Shown piece by piece: positions 10,756 to 22,466 of a stretch of 64,000 nucleotides of DNA. Below the pieces are notes generated by a model that was not told the origin of the DNA, searched no databases, and was given only the letters and a program-made list of their open reading frames with translations. The first letter of the stretch is position 1; each line of letters begins with the position of its first letter. Position numbers and translations under genes: made by a program. Source of the DNA: Triatoma infestans (lineage: Eukaryota > Arthropoda > Insecta > Hemiptera > Reduviidae); the NCBI GenBank assembly GCA_011037195.1, contig JAAEAF010000097.1, positions 1 through 64,000 on the forward strand, given 5' to 3'.

Positions 10756-11515
10756 TCAAGCGTCTGTCGGAATAACTCCCAGTCCACAATTCCATTTATA
10801 AGTGTCGGTCGTTGAGGTGTTTGTTTTGGGTGAATGTCTAGTGTCAGTATGTATGGTCGGAAACAGATCGTTTAAGGTATATACATCAGTATGTAAAGTC
10901 GTAATATTAGAACAGATGAAGAAATCAAGTAGGTCGGGTCTTTTGCGAGGAGAGGTTGGCCAGTAAGTAGGTTGTGATGGTGATAAGCAGAAATAACTGT
11001 TTTGATTAAGAATATTATGAAGGATTCGGCCTCTCGGATTCGCCACCCGACTACCCCAGCTAGGGTGCTTTGCGTTATAATCGCCGCCGCATATAAAGCG
11101 AGGACCGAGAGAAGAAAAGTGGGATCATTTTGCTGGATTGTATGATTAGGCAAAAGTCTAGGAAAATGACTCCAAGAGTAGAGAGATGACGGAAGACTGT
11201 AGAAACGGTTTAGTATTGTAAGGTATTAGAAAATGTGACAAGGAATTGTGAACAAGTACAGCGGTTCCACCATGGCCTGTTCTATCGCGGGATGATTAGA
11301 CTGTATGCTGTGTAGCCAGGGATGAAAAACCTTGATCTGTCCGTGAAGTGTGTCTCAGTTATTAGGGCAAGGTCAATACGTTTGTCATGTAGTAATATTT
11401 CTAGTTCTTCCCCGCGATTTGTTAGTCCATTAGAATTCCATAGAAGAACGGTGAGAGAATGTTGGATAAGAGTCCTTATGGTGCTTGATTGGGAAGGAGT
11501 CTGGAAATCATGGTT
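10756..11515 (-). pseudogene. Jockey APE-type endonuclease, broken
   Basis: The endonuclease nicks target DNA to prime reverse transcription. On the minus strand, 11515-11290 reads LTVLLWNSNGLTNRGEELEILL, then IDLALITETHFTDRSRFFIPGY, the classic N-terminus with the catalytic glutamate in TETH. After a disrupted part it continues as ANPRGRILHNIL and YWPTSPRKRPDLLDFFICSN, the C-terminal part with the aspartate of the RPDLLDF segment. Stops and a shift near 11180-11290 break it. Confidence 0.82.
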
Positions 11516-11674
11516 GTGAGGAGGGATATCAGAGATGTGATGAGCGATTTAAAATCAGATAAGAAGGTACCAAGAAGTGTGTTGAAGCCTCCTGTGGCAG
11601 AGGGATAGAAACTTGAGGAGAAATAGGAGGCGGCTGAGGTCCCGTGAGCATACTTGCGTATGACAGATTAGGAT

Positions 11675-12770
11675 TTACAACAGAAGAGGTAAGTGACCTG
11701 GCTCGTGAGGTGATGGCAGCATCTGATTGGCAGGCTGTTGTGTTCTCCGATGGGCTGAGGGGTGCTTATATACAGGAGGGTGTCTTCGAGTTCGTTGTAA
11801 CTCTCTGTAAATCATGCAACCTTTGTAGCTTGCAGTGTGGCCGCTGTTGCAGAGTGCACACCTAGCTGGAGTGTTAGGCAACTTACTGCAATCTTGAGTG
11901 AAGTGTTCCCCTGCACATTTTACGCATCTTGGTCTGTGCTGACAGTAGCTTTTCGAGTGACCATACTCCTGATAACGCTTGCACTGTACTATTACTAGTT
12001 GCTTATGTGGTTCCTCAACTTTAATTTTTGAGTAAAGACGGGTTTCGATATCGAAAATATCTTTATTATTTGGTAGAGGTTCAAGATCAACAAAAAAGAC
12101 TTGCAGACTTTGTTTGGTGGCTGGATATATCACCGGAGTAACGATTCGCACCGTGTGACCGAGCTCTGTGAGTTCTTCCTTGACGAGCTCAACGGGCACA
12201 CTTTGATGAAGGTGTCGAATGACTACCCTGTAGGTCTTGTCTTCTTCTAGTTGGAAGCTATGATAATCGGCGTTATTCTCCTTGAGGTATCTGATGATGC
12301 GTCTGTAAGTGTCACTCGTTTTGGCATTTATTACTAAGTCAGTAATCCGTACTTTGCAAGAAAAAGTATCAATCTCTACTAATTGTGATAATGCAGTACA
12401 TAGAGCTGCATATTGGTTGACATTCTTAACATATATAGGGGGAGGTTTGTTGGACACGTACTGGGGTGGTGATATTTTCTTGATCAGCAAGAGGAGCAAA
12501 TGGATTATTTGATAGGACTCCCGGTGGGGCTGTCACGGTCGCTACTAGTTTCTTTGAGATTGCCATTGGTGGTTGACGAAAAACAGTTGGACTGAGAGGT
12601 GTTTGTTCCTTGGGAGATTGTGAGCTTTTGTTCCCTTGCTGCTTGACAGAGGTTATGGTGTTAGGGATGATGTCTTTGACTTGTTTATTTTGTTTAGGCG
12701 AGTTGCCAGAAGTACAGGTCCTCTTTTTTAGAGTTTCCGACGAAATAGACTCATTGTCTGTGGAGATGTG
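11675..12770 (-). pseudogene. Jockey ORF1 Gag-like protein, frameshifted
   Basis: ORF1 proteins of Jockey elements bind element RNA. The 274-codon ORF (12499-11675) has a middle region of PRE_C2HC type (RIIRYLKENNADYHSFQLEE, then VELVKEELTELGH), followed by three zinc knuckles at C173-Y176-H181-C186, C192-C195-H199-C204 and C214-C217-H221-C228. In the first knuckle the second cysteine is replaced by tyrosine. The N-terminal part lies in another frame ([20 protein letters not shown] to NPFAPLADQEN, about 12770-12435). The shift falls at a run of C residues near 12435-12445, so a polynucleotide slip is likely. The methionine at 12499 is therefore not the true start. Confidence 0.85.
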
Positions 12771-12775
12771 AAAGC

Positions 12776-13552
12776 TGTGACATCTGCAAATGAGGCGGTA
12801 ATTGTGTGTGAGGATTGTGGAATATCTGATGTGTAGAGGGTGTAAAGTAGAGGGCCTAGAATACTTCCTTGCGGTACTCCGGCCCTCGCGAGGAAACAGG
12901 AGGAGAGCCATGTCTGACCCGGAAGTATCGTTCAATGATGTAGGATTTTAGGATCAAGTAATATGTGGAGGGAAGGATTTCCTTGAGCTTGAAGAGCAAG
13001 CCCGGGTGCCAAACCCGATCGAATGCCTGGAACATATCGAGAAAGACGGCCGAGCAATACTCCCCCCGCTCAAGGCTGCAGGATATGGTATCTACACTGC
13101 GATGAACCTGCTGAATGGTGCTGCGGTGACCTCTAAAACCGAACTGGTGATTGGGTAAGTGTGGTTCTATTAAAGGGAGAAGGCGTTTGAGGAAAAGTCG
13201 TTCGAATATTTTGGAGAGAAATGGAAGAAGACTTATCGGCCTATAGGAGGAAGGTAAGTGTTGAGGTTTCATTGGTTTCGGGATCATGATTATTATAGAA
13301 AATTTTCACAGTAATGGGAAATAGGTAGTGCGGAGTATAGAGTTATAGAGATAAGTAAGGAATATTTGTGCTTTTTTAGGAAGATTTAATAGGATTACAG
13401 GATGGATAAGATCATAACCCGGAGACTTTTTGAGAGGGAGTTGTTTTATAGCTTTAGAAACTTCGGAAGGAGTGAAGGCTTTAGATGGGAGAGAGAGAGG
13501 AAGAGAGGAGTCTAGAGAATCGTTTACCTTTACTTCGTGATCTGTGTCGTTT
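12776..13552 (-). pseudogene. Second Jockey RT fragment, fused upstream of the first
   Basis: The minus strand gives LPSKAFTPSEVSKAIKQLPL, KKSPGYDLIHPVIL, MIPKPMKPQHLPSSYRPISL, HQFGFRGHRSTIQQVHRSVD, FLDMFQAFDRVWHPG (motif A) and [18 protein letters not shown] (motif B), and stops near the FAD of motif C at about 12780. From there the sequence continues as the ORF1 N-terminus of the neighbouring Jockey. A stop codon lies in the TYFPLL-KFS segment. It is a relative of, but not identical to, the first element. It is truncated at both ends. Confidence 0.85.
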
Positions 13553-13555
13553 AAT

Positions 13556-14199
13556 ATAGCACAAATTAGAATTAAAAATTAAGTCACTTAATATAGGTTA
13601 TATACACTGTAAACTAAAATATTTTAAAATAAAGTCATAGAAGTACTAACATGCAGATCACTGTTTTAAATCAAGAGAGGAACACTCCAAATTATCCCTG
13701 TGAATTAGGCAAAAAAGGCTACGTATTTTGGCAAAAATTTAAATTTAAATCTGCATTAAAAAACTTCCTAATGGCAAATCTACCATTATTATAGAGTTTA
13801 ATTTTTTGTGAAGTTCATTAAAACAATTGAGATTCATTTAGAAGTTGCAATTTTTTTTTGTTTGCGTAAATGTTACTAAATAATGAGGAAGTATGAACGA
13901 CATGAAAATTATAGGTTAGAATCGTTGAATATTTTGCGCTTTAATTGTATGATTCATTCCGCAGAATTTATAAAATACCATGAACTGTAACTGTCCTTAC
14001 AAAGTCATTAACCTCTTCATTTTTTTTTTTAAAGAAATATTCGTTCAATTTTATCTGTAATTATTGTCAATCTCTTTAGTATATTCGTTATTAATTGAAG
14101 TAACTGTCATCAGCAAGGTATATTTTATTGAATAAAAGATTCGAAGATGAAAACGTTTTTTAATTTAGAGATAATAATGTTTTTTTTTGTTTTTTTTTT
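13556..14199. other. A+T-rich interval, nothing recognised
   Basis: No ORF, repeat match or RNA gene recognised. Confidence 0.5.
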
Positions 14200-14201
14200 A
14201 T

Positions 14202-14270
14202 TAAAGCGCTTCAACAGCTACGGTCGTCATTTGCGCCCGGAGCCTTCTCAGTGCACTGCACTGCAATAAT
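14202..14270 (-). mobile_element. SINE 3' fragment
   Basis: The minus strand reads GTGCACTGAGAAGGCTCCGG, then GCAAATGACGACCGTAGCTG, then TTGAAGCGCTTTAA. The first part recurs at 31630-31655 and the second at 50615-50665, both inside SINEs with tRNA heads. The head itself is missing here. Confidence 0.65.
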
Positions 14271-14424
14271 GTTTGATGCACTTTAAAACCACTAATATAT
14301 CATCTACTGATAAATTATGTAATATTAACAGTATTTTAAAATACTGAGAGTTTTTAAAGACAAGATTATTAGCTTAGTTGAAAGTGTGTTGGGAATATTA
14401 AGAATACCAACCCCCTCAAAAGAA

Positions 14425-14943
14425 CCTGGTGTGGAAACACTCATTCAACTTTCTCTTACTCCAGTTCTCAAAATTATAAGTGACACATTTTATACTTTGT
14501 GTACCAAATTTAATGAAATTCATTAAAATCCGAAAAAACTGTTTAGAGGAAGAGAATAAAACAATAAACATATTCAATTCTAATTAACTTTATTTAGATG
14601 ACAGTATTGTCTAATAAACTGAAATAGCACATTAGATGAAAACCTAACCCCCACCCTCCCCCATAACTGCCCTTAAATGAATTTTTCCAGAGAAATGTTT
14701 TAAATAAAAGTTGTAGCTGCCATGCTGACAATATATGTAGTTGACATACCAAGTTTCAAGAAAATCGTCAGAGCCATTTTTGAGAAAAACGCAAAAAAGT
14801 AAAAAAAAACAACTTGTAAAATGGTACCTCCGTTTAAGAAATTTTGACAGGTAACGTACTGTCAAATCTCATGGTGATACCTAAACGGAATATCAAGTTT
14901 CAACTTTCTACGGTTTTTCGTTTTTGAGCAATGCTGTTCACAT

Positions 14944-14993
<50 letters not shown>

Positions 14994-15115
14994 CATTTGC
15001 TAAACACCGCTTTTTTGGACTCAGGGGACCTCAAAACGGATATTTCCGGTGAAAACTCAATATCGAAAATTTGACACGATTACAATACTTCTTCTTACTA
15101 GGAGTAAGAGAAAGT
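14425..15115 (-). mobile_element. Family H repeat, one-unit copy
   Basis: Both termini are present: TGGTGTGGAAACACTCATTC with ACTTTCTCTTACTCC at the left, and AGTAAGAG plus the 15-bp inverted repeat at the right (15101-15115). It has a single internal unit and a long (CA)n block (about 14941-14990), giving 691 bp against about 1.0 kb for two-unit copies. Confidence 0.93.
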
Positions 15116-16344
15116 AAAAAGTAGAAAGACACTACAGAGTAAAGGAAAAAACCATATGCATGGATATTATCAGTTAGCCGGAAATTGATGATCACTTACA
15201 AAGAAAATACTTGAAAAATAAAATGAATACTTGAAAACAAAGCAGAATAATACTTCACAGAGATATTTATGTACATATTAATAAAGATATACAAAGAGAT
15301 ACAAAATAAAAAGAAATAAAATAGGTAAAACTAAATAATAAACAAATAATAGTAAAAAAAAAAAAAATGAAAAAACAAACAAAAGTGGAAGAAAAACATG
15401 ATATAATACAGTTTATAATGAAAAATAAAATAGAAGACGTAAGTAAGAGTAGATATGAGAACATGAAAAGTGGGCCTTTTGAAAACTACATAGTTTCGTC
15501 ACCAGTCTACAGTACATTAAGCGTAATTAAAATATTGCACACACTCATATCTATATTTCCATGTTTCGCGTGCATAATTTATTAATGAAAGGCTAGAAGC
15601 TGGATTGTTTAATAAAACTAATAAGCTGAATACGGGATCAACTTTTATATCGTAAATACTTTATTCTAAAATCATAGCAATCGACATAGAGCAATCGGCT
15701 AAGAAATGGCAGATATCTTGTTTAGCTCTAGAATTAGACATAGAACATATTACAATATCGCTGTCCAGCCATGGCATTTACTTTGGATTAAATCGAAGGC
15801 TGGCCCCTCAATTTAAATACTAATGCAAATTAGAAAGAGTGAAACCATAGTAATTATCTGATACTAAATTAAATATACTACCTGAATGGTTTAAATCTTT
15901 ATACAGATAGAACTTGGAAGAAGAGAGAGCATGCCCCAACTGCCTCCTCACGATATTGGTGATTAATTCTTGACAACAAATCAGTAAGATACGATTTCCA
16001 TTCTGAGATATTTATACGATGAAATTTCAAAAAGACATGAATATCTTTGAATCAGTTCGTACCAATGAAAAAACCAAAATATGCATTTTTATTAATTATG
16101 CTATTGTAGTTATTTTATTAGGAAGGCGGTGTATCGGACAGTTTGGCACCTTAAACACATAATTGAAGTGAAGCTTTAAATTATAAACCCACACTATCTC
16201 AAATTAAGTTTCTATATAAACCATACAAGTTTGGAGTACCTCAATGCATCCGAAACTAATTAACTATAGATATTTATGTATGTAAATAGTAACGACGTTT
16301 AAACAAAAATCTTTAGAGCCGTTTTCGTGAAAAGTCACACCAGT
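15116..16344. other. Interval without recognised gene
   Basis: A+T-rich. Several short ORFs (for example around 15267-15585) are low-complexity K/N- or F/L-rich readings of A or T tracts. 15640-16130 has no match elsewhere in the window that I could see. Confidence 0.5.
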
Positions 16345-16650
16345 CACACTTCCGGTCGATGGATTTTGTCCGAAACCTTGGGTCAGTTCTGGGGGGTACT
16401 TCCTTAACTAGAAATTTATACCGAATCGTACCAAAATATGCCAAGTTTAAAGAAAATCACTGGAGTAGGGAAAAGTTTCAATTTTCAAATTGACTGCCAT
16501 CACAAACACAAGGCACACATTCACATTCAGATAGATTTCTAAAAAAACTACTTTTTCAAATTCAGAGGATCGGAAATCTGTTGTTTTCGGTGAACACTTG
16601 ATACCAGAAAGTTGACACGATCGCAATACTGCCGGCAATAAGAGAGAATT
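16345..16650 (-). mobile_element. Family H repeat, decayed head portion
   Basis: Landmarks on the minus strand: CACTTCCGGTCGATGGATTTT, AAGTTTAAAGAAAATCACTGG, a degenerate CA region near 16500-16525, CTACTTTTTCAAATTCAGAGG and ACACGATCGCAATAC near the end. Strongly diverged. Confidence 0.65.
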
Positions 16651-16699
16651 ATAATAATAAAAGACGAAACGAAATGAAAAATGGCTTTCAAATATTTCT

Positions 16700-16945
16700 G
16701 CTATAGGATAGGTCTAACATCTTAGGCCGTTGCATTCTAACATATATCGCCTACAACATTTTAACTGTCCGAAATTCTCCGCCGAATAACTAATGTTCCA
16801 TACTATGTTTCCAATAAAACCATCCATAATGACAAGTACCATTTATTTGGTCATGCTAATCCTCTAATTCATCACCTCGCATCCTTATCCCTTCCTGATA
16901 ACCCCACTTGACGACACAAGCGGCGTTGGCCGTGATTCCCGATTC
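16700..16945 (+). pseudogene. Jockey LINE 3' end fragment
   Basis: In the plus frame, CYVSNKTIHND-like sequence is followed by FGHANPLIHHLASLSLPDNP and a RHKRRWP basic end. The same order (YYVSNKILHND, HNPLI, LPDNPSRRLKRQWPRD) is found at the end of the Jockey copy at 48610-50160. Only the last 80 codons or so remain and they contain stops. Confidence 0.65.
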
Positions 16946-17639
16946 CTTCGACGGCAGAGGTCAGTAAATAAATAATTTATTTGGAAATGATATCTCCTTT
17001 CATTCTCCTTTGTCATATTATTTACTTGTTGCAGTTGTAAATTTCTAATAAATAATGATAACAAAAAAACACTATCCATGCAATTTATCTAGGAAGTGAA
17101 TATAATGAATTTAAGAAATTAATGTTTAAAAGGACCTGGGTATACGAATAGAATGGATGATATTTACGGAACGCAGTATCTATAAAAGTCACCCAATGAC
17201 CTCTTATCGGCATAGAGATACAGCTGTTTGTCATTTATGTTTTATACTATAACGAGAAGGTCAAGGTAAAGTACACAATCAAACTAGTAAACATATCTGA
17301 CCTAAAAATACAGGGCTTTGCTTTTAATAAATGGCACAAGGTATTCACAACCCTATTTCAGTTTTAACTTTTTTTGGTATTAATTTCCTGAATCAAGCAC
17401 AATGTTTTCTTAAAGAAATGAATGTTTTATGTACATGTAGCAAAAAACAAAAACCCCGGTGTGGAACGCTCACATCGCTATCTCGAAAAACGGACGTCCT
17501 TAAATAAGACACTATGAATGAATGAAACCCATTGTGACTTTGGGTCGCAGTCCCATATTAAATTTGATATTCATGCCATGTTTTTGAGTTTTGTGTTATA
17601 CTAACTCTTTCATAACTATACAATTCTCATTAGATTACA
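16946..17639. other. Interval without recognised gene
   Basis: No coding region recognised. A short segment at about 17450-17480 (CCGGTGTGGAACGCTCACA) resembles the hairpin end of family H but is too short to be sure. Confidence 0.45.
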
Positions 17640-18660
17640 TTAGTCACGGGCGGGGCGAGCCTCATTCCATTGCGCCCTACAGGACGAGGTCTATTGTGGA
17701 TCCCCTTAAATTATAGCACAACCCCCAGCTTTGCCCTCCTAATCAATCCTAGCAAAGCTGAGAGCGGCTCTGTCATGAAGCTCATAGATTCATGGGATTG
17801 CCTTTCCCCAATTGAAGAAACCTTATCCTCGCCAGGCAGGCGCACTCACAAAGGATGTGCGCCGGGGTTTCTTCTTCTGCCTTGCAGAATCGGCATACCG
17901 CACTATCTGCAAGTTGTAGATGGTGCATGTGTCTGTTCAGCCTACAATGCCCTGTTAGTAGACCCACAATTAGCCTTATATCCCTTCGGGTATGGCTCAG
18001 TAGATCTCTGGTAAATTTAGGCAAATGTCTCTTGATAAAGAGCTTTGCCTGCCTCTGTCCTGGTGTTCTCTTCCACCAACGCAGACGCTGTTCTTCTATC
18101 CAACCTTTGATAGAAGTTTGAATAAGGCTCCTGGACAAGCCGCAGAAGGGTTCGGGGCCTATAAAGGTATCCTGCGAACCCTCCCTCGCTAGGGCATCCG
18201 CCCTTCATTGCCCAGGAACCCCGCATGTCCCGGCACCCAGGCGAGTGTCAGTTTATTCCGAGTACCCACCTCGGTGAGGGCAAGTAGGCAGTCCCACACC
18301 AGTCTTGAGACTATTTGGTGTGAGGAAAGTGCCTTCAGGGCTGCCTGACTGTCGGAGTATATGGCCACTCTTCTACCCACTATCCTTTGCCTTATAATCT
18401 CCCTAGCGCAGAGTTGTAACGCCACGACTTCAGCCTGAAAGACCGTGGCGTACTTCCCTAGGCTGGCCTTAATTTTAACTTTAGGCCTGCCCCCGTAGAC
18501 CCCAGCTCCGACCCCAGTCGGAGTTTTGGATCCATCTGTATACCAGATCGAGTTACCGAACAGGGGGGGGATCACAGTCCTTCGCATCTGCTCGGTATAT
18601 AACATTTGGAAGTTCCTTTCGTACAATTTCATACAATGTCTTAAGTTTGAAAAAGTTTTC
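17640..18660 (-). pseudogene. R1-like LINE: RNase H and C-terminal zinc region
   Basis: The minus strand encodes an RNase H domain: IWYTDGSKTPTGVGAGVYGG (first catalytic D), FQAEVVALQLCAREI (E), VAIYSDSQAALKALSS (D) and LAWVPGHAGFLGNEG (last motif). One frame over it continues with GPEPFCGLSRSLIQTSIKGW, RLIVGLLTGHCRLNRHM and CRFCKAEEETPAHILCEC, a zinc-binding tail of C-x2-C-H-C form. RNase H removes element RNA after first-strand synthesis. A frameshift lies near 18190-18225. No RT is left upstream, so this is a 5'-truncated insertion. R1, LOA or Outcast clade are the alternatives. Confidence 0.85.
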
Positions 18661-18874
18661 TCTTCTGAAATATTAAACAATATTTTAAAGAACTCCACAA
18701 AGCACTGAAGAATAAAGTGAAAAAAAAAAAAAAAAAAAAAAACTATCTTAACGCCTACGTGCAAAGCAATGTAGTGAGTCACGCAGACATTAAGTGCGCA
18801 GTTGAACTTAAATGAAATAAATAAAAATTAGAAAATTATTTTGTATGAAATATCTCTCTCTCACACATACACAC

Positions 18875-18915
<41 letters not shown>

Positions 18916-19023
18916 CTCTCTTTTATTGCAATTATTAGTGCTACAAATTGACTTCAAACTTGGAATTTTTACTAAATTTAATTGACTCGGAGTCAATATT
19001 ATATTTATGACTCGGAGAAGAAC
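18661..19023. repeat. Poly-A tract and (CA)n microsatellite
   Basis: A 22-base A run lies at about 18720-18741, and a (CA)n tract of roughly 45 bp at about 18865-18913. No gene. Confidence 0.8.
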
Positions 19024-19235
19024 ATAAACTAAAAATAAAACTTTAGGGAAACTTGACCAACCAGTTCCCTCAGAATCCCCCTAAAATCTACTCACTTGGA
19101 ATGTTTCAAACAAAAGTGGTAGGCACATATACGTGTATTTAATTTACCAATGACAGAAAGTCTCGCTGATCTTCTCGTAGCAGCCACTAAGTGAAAGAAA
19201 AAATCTGTTGAAACACTCACACACTTTCCTATTTG
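19024..19235 (-). mobile_element. Family H repeat, decayed fragments
   Basis: A C-rich block with TGTTTCAAACAAAAGTGGTAG at 19105-19125, and a right-end-like AATCTGTTGAAACACTCACAC at about 19202-19222. Order and orientation fit family H, but similarity is low. Confidence 0.45.
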
Positions 19236-19406
19236 TACAATTATATATATATGTATATATACAAAAATTATATATATATATAATTTTATCTTCTGCTTTA
19301 TTTGACAATAATAATTGCAGAAGAGTTTGGCTTGAATTACAAAATAAATAAATTGAGAAACATATCAATAAACAGACAATTTAAAGTAAATAAACAAAAC
19401 AAAAAA

Positions 19407-20415
19407 TCTGGTGTGAAACACTCACACAACTTTCTCTTACTCCAGTTCTCAAAATGATAATTGACAAATTTTATACTTTGTGTACCAAATTTAATGAAAT
19501 TCGTCGAAAACTGAAAAAACTGTTCAGTAAAAGCGCACTTCCGGTTTACTACTTTTCTTGAAATTCGGAATTTCAGCCTTCTATTTATTTCTAACTAATT
19601 ATGTTTGGATGATAGAATTGTATAATCAACTAGGATAGCACTTTGATGAAAATCTAACCCCGCCCCTCCCCTAAAAGTGCCCTTAAAAGAATTTTTCCAG
19701 AGAAATGTTTTAGATAAAAGTTGTAGATCTTTGCATGTTTAGTTTATATACAAAGTTTAAAAAAATCATCGGAGCCATTTTTGAGAAAATTGCGAAAAAG
19801 TATAAATCATTTAGTAAAGTGGTAAAGTAATTACACTTCCGGTCATCCGATCAAACTCGGAATTTCAACAACATATTTAATTCTAATTAACATTATTTAG
19901 ATGACAGAATTGTCTAATAAACTGAAATAGCACTTTAGATAGAAACCTAACCCCACCCCTCCCCCAAAAGTGCCCTTCACTGCATTTTCCCGGAGAAATG
20001 TTTCAAATAAAAGTTGTAGCTCTTTGTATGTGTGGTTGATTTTTGAAGTTTAAAGAAAATCGTCGGAGCCATTTTTGAGAAAATCGCAAAAAAGTAAAAA
20101 ATCCAACTAGTAAAGTGGTCCATCCGGTTGAGGAATTTTGACAGATAACGTAGTGTCAGATCCCACAGTGATACCTAAACGGAATAACAAGTTTCAACTT
20201 TCTACTGTTTTTCGTTTTTGAGCTATGCTGTTCACATACATACATACACACACACACACACACGGACACACACACACACACACACACAGACCATTTGCTC
20301 AAAACCACTTTTTTGGACTCAGCGGACCTCAAAACGGATATTTCCGGTGAAAACTCGATATCGAAAATTTGACACAATTATAATACTTCCTCTTACTAGG
20401 GGAGTAAGAGAAAGT
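19407..20415 (-). mobile_element. Family H repeat, full two-unit copy
   Basis: Both ends are intact, from TCTGGTGTGAAACACTCACA at 19407 to GGAGTAAGAGAAAGT at 20401-20415. Two internal units are present, each with a C-rich CCCCTCCC block, AAGTTGTAG and an ACTTCCGGT box, plus a (CA)n block at about 20237-20289. It faces the copy at 20453-21471 head to head across 37 bp. Confidence 0.96.
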
Positions 20416-20452
20416 AAAGTTCATTACGTGTTTTCTGTTTACTTTAATTTTT

Positions 20453-21471
20453 ACTTTCTCTTACTCCTAGTAAGAGGAAGTATTGTAATCGTGTCAAATT
20501 TTCGATATCGAGTTTTCACCGGAAATATCCGTTTTGAGGTCCCCTGAGAAAAAAGTGGTTTTTAGCAGTCCAAAAAAGTGGTTTTTAGCAGAGGTCTCTG
20601 TGTGTGTGTGTGTGTGTATGTATGTGAACAGCATAGCTCAAAAACGAAAAATCGTAGAGAGTTGAAACTTCATATTACGTTTAGTTATCACCATGGGATC
20701 CGCCAGTGGGTTATCTGTCAAAATTCTTCAACCGGAAGTACCACTTTATGTTGTTTTTTTTTTTACGTTTTTGCAATTTTCTCAAAAATGGCTATAACAA
20801 TTTTCTTCACACTTAGTATATCAACTACACATACTAACAGCTACAACTTTTATTTGTAACATTTCTCCGGGAAAATTCATTTAAGGGCACTTCTGGGGGA
20901 GGGGTGGGGTTAGATTTCATCTTAAGTGCTATTTCAGTTTATTGGACAATTCGCTCATCTAAATAATGTTAATTAAAATTAAATATATTGTTCAAATTCC
21001 AAGTTTGAAATAAATCTCATAAACGGAAGTGTGTAAATGTTATTTTTGTAAGAGTAAATGTTATTTTTTCACTTTTTCGCGATTTTCTCAAAAATGGCTC
21101 CGATGATTTTCTTGAAACTTCTTATATAAACTACACATACAAAGATCTACAACTTTTATTTAGTACATTTCTCTAGGAATATTCATTTAAGGGCACTTTT
21201 AGTGAAGGGGTGGGGTTATGTTTTTCTTTAAAATGCTACCATAGTTGATTATATAATTCTACCATCCAAACAAAATTAATTAGAAATAAATAGATGGTTC
21301 AAAAATTCCAAGTTTCAAGAAAATTAGTAAACCGGAAGTGCGCTTTTACTGAACAGTTTTTTTTTTCAGTTTTCAACGAATTTCATAAAATTTGGTACAC
21401 TAACTATAACATTTGTCAATGTTACCAGAGAACTGGAGTAAGAGAAAGTTGTGTGAGTGTTTCACACCAGA
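20453..21471 (+). mobile_element. Family H repeat, full two-unit copy
   Basis: Starts ACTTTCTCTTACTCC with the hairpin CTCTTACT/AGTAAGAG and ends GTGTGAGTGTTTCACACC-AGA at 21471. T runs flank both sides. The segment GGTTTTTAGCAG is duplicated around 20551-20590, just before the short (GT)n block. Confidence 0.96.
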
Positions 21472-21480
21472 TTTTTTAAA

Positions 21481-22260
21481 TAATAATAAATGTTATTTAC
21501 ATGTTTGGCTGGCGCGGAATTTAACAGATCTGAGATTTCTTTATTATATATTTTTTTTAAACTTTTTTTCCTATAAGCCGTGTCAAAAATGGACATTCCA
21601 GAAATACATGTATAATATTTTCTAATTTATTAGAATTACATAACGGGCATTTTATAGCATGTTTTATTAACATACAAAGTTATCTGTTTAGTTGGAGAGG
21701 ATCTAACTTGACTTAAATAGACACAAAACTTTGGGCAGACACATTGAATCCAAGATATTTTTTGTTGATGTGCTCTATTTTTATTATAGATATTTTTATA
21801 AATTACACTGTATGAGGAATTATTGATACGAATTTAATAAATTTTTATATTGTTTTAATCAATTATTCTAATTTGTTATTATTAAATTTGGATCTTGTTC
21901 ATACCAAAGCCATTCAAAATTAGTTTTTAATTAATGTGCTATAATTATGTAACCCAATTATCATCCATATTTTTTAATTTAAGATAACATATTTTAGCCA
22001 ATCTGTTTTCACACATTAACAATATCTTAATCCACCAATTAATTATTCGTTTGACAATTTGATGTTTGATTTTAGTTAAACCATATTCAGCTCTCCCAAT
22101 ATATCATGGATTTTGTATTCGCCAAAATTACAATGATTTAAAATATTTAGTTTGAACAATTTCTAATCTGTCTAAATACCTGGGTGCCCATATTTCAGAA
22201 GCGTATAATAGAACAGATAATACCAAACTGTTAAACAAAGTGAATTGTACAATTATATAT
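21481..22260 (-). pseudogene. LINE ORF2 C-terminal fragment, clade unclear
   Basis: Translating the minus strand piecewise from 22225 gives LLYASEIWAP, YLDRLEIVQTKYFK, a GRAEYGLTKIKHQIVKRIINWW stretch and, near 21640-21560, CPLCN, then NKLENIIHVFLECPF. The order is the same as in the insertion at 29711-30854 (YASEIWG, QLSFLKKLL, WWISLL, CPYCFSTEKDNLIHF). It is the thumb and C-terminal C-x2-C-H-C region of a non-LTR RT, full of stops. Confidence 0.65.
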
Positions 22261-22428
22261 AAAATGGCAAATATTCTTTAAACCCATTTTTACGAACATA
22301 AAAATAGGGGAGAGGGAGGGGATAAGTACCTACTTTGGCAGGAAGAGAAGTGATTGTAATGTGTCCCAGCAGAGCGCACCAAAGAGACGCTGAACCCATA
22401 CAAAATTTAAAGCACACAAATTCCGTAC

Positions 22429-22430
<2 letters not shown>

Positions 22431-22463
<33 letters not shown>
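22431..22463. repeat. (TA)n microsatellite
   Basis: About 15 uninterrupted TA units directly abut the LINE fragment that follows, truncating it. Confidence 0.95.

Positions 22464-22466
<3 letters not shown>

Larger units (their letters stand above)
8450..12775 (-). mobile_element. Jockey-clade LINE, nearly full length, inactive
   Basis: Read from 12775 down to about 8450, this carries in order an ORF1 Gag-like protein with three zinc knuckles, an APE-type endonuclease and a reverse transcriptase that ends with a basic tail (RRLKRRWPRD). This is the standard two-ORF plan of Jockey elements. Frameshifts and stops break both ORFs, and a 313-bp copy of its own endonuclease region sits inside the RT (9631-9943). 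At its 5' end it is joined directly to a second Jockey RT fragment in the same orientation. A (TA)n tract flanks the 3' end. Confidence 0.88.

Noticed and set aside
15267..15585. F/L-rich and K-rich ORFs on opposite strands
   Set aside because: They overlap fully and arise from T and A runs, with no membrane-protein pattern beyond composition.
17450..17485. Family H right-end fragment
   Set aside because: Only about 20 bp with several mismatches; cannot be distinguished from chance.
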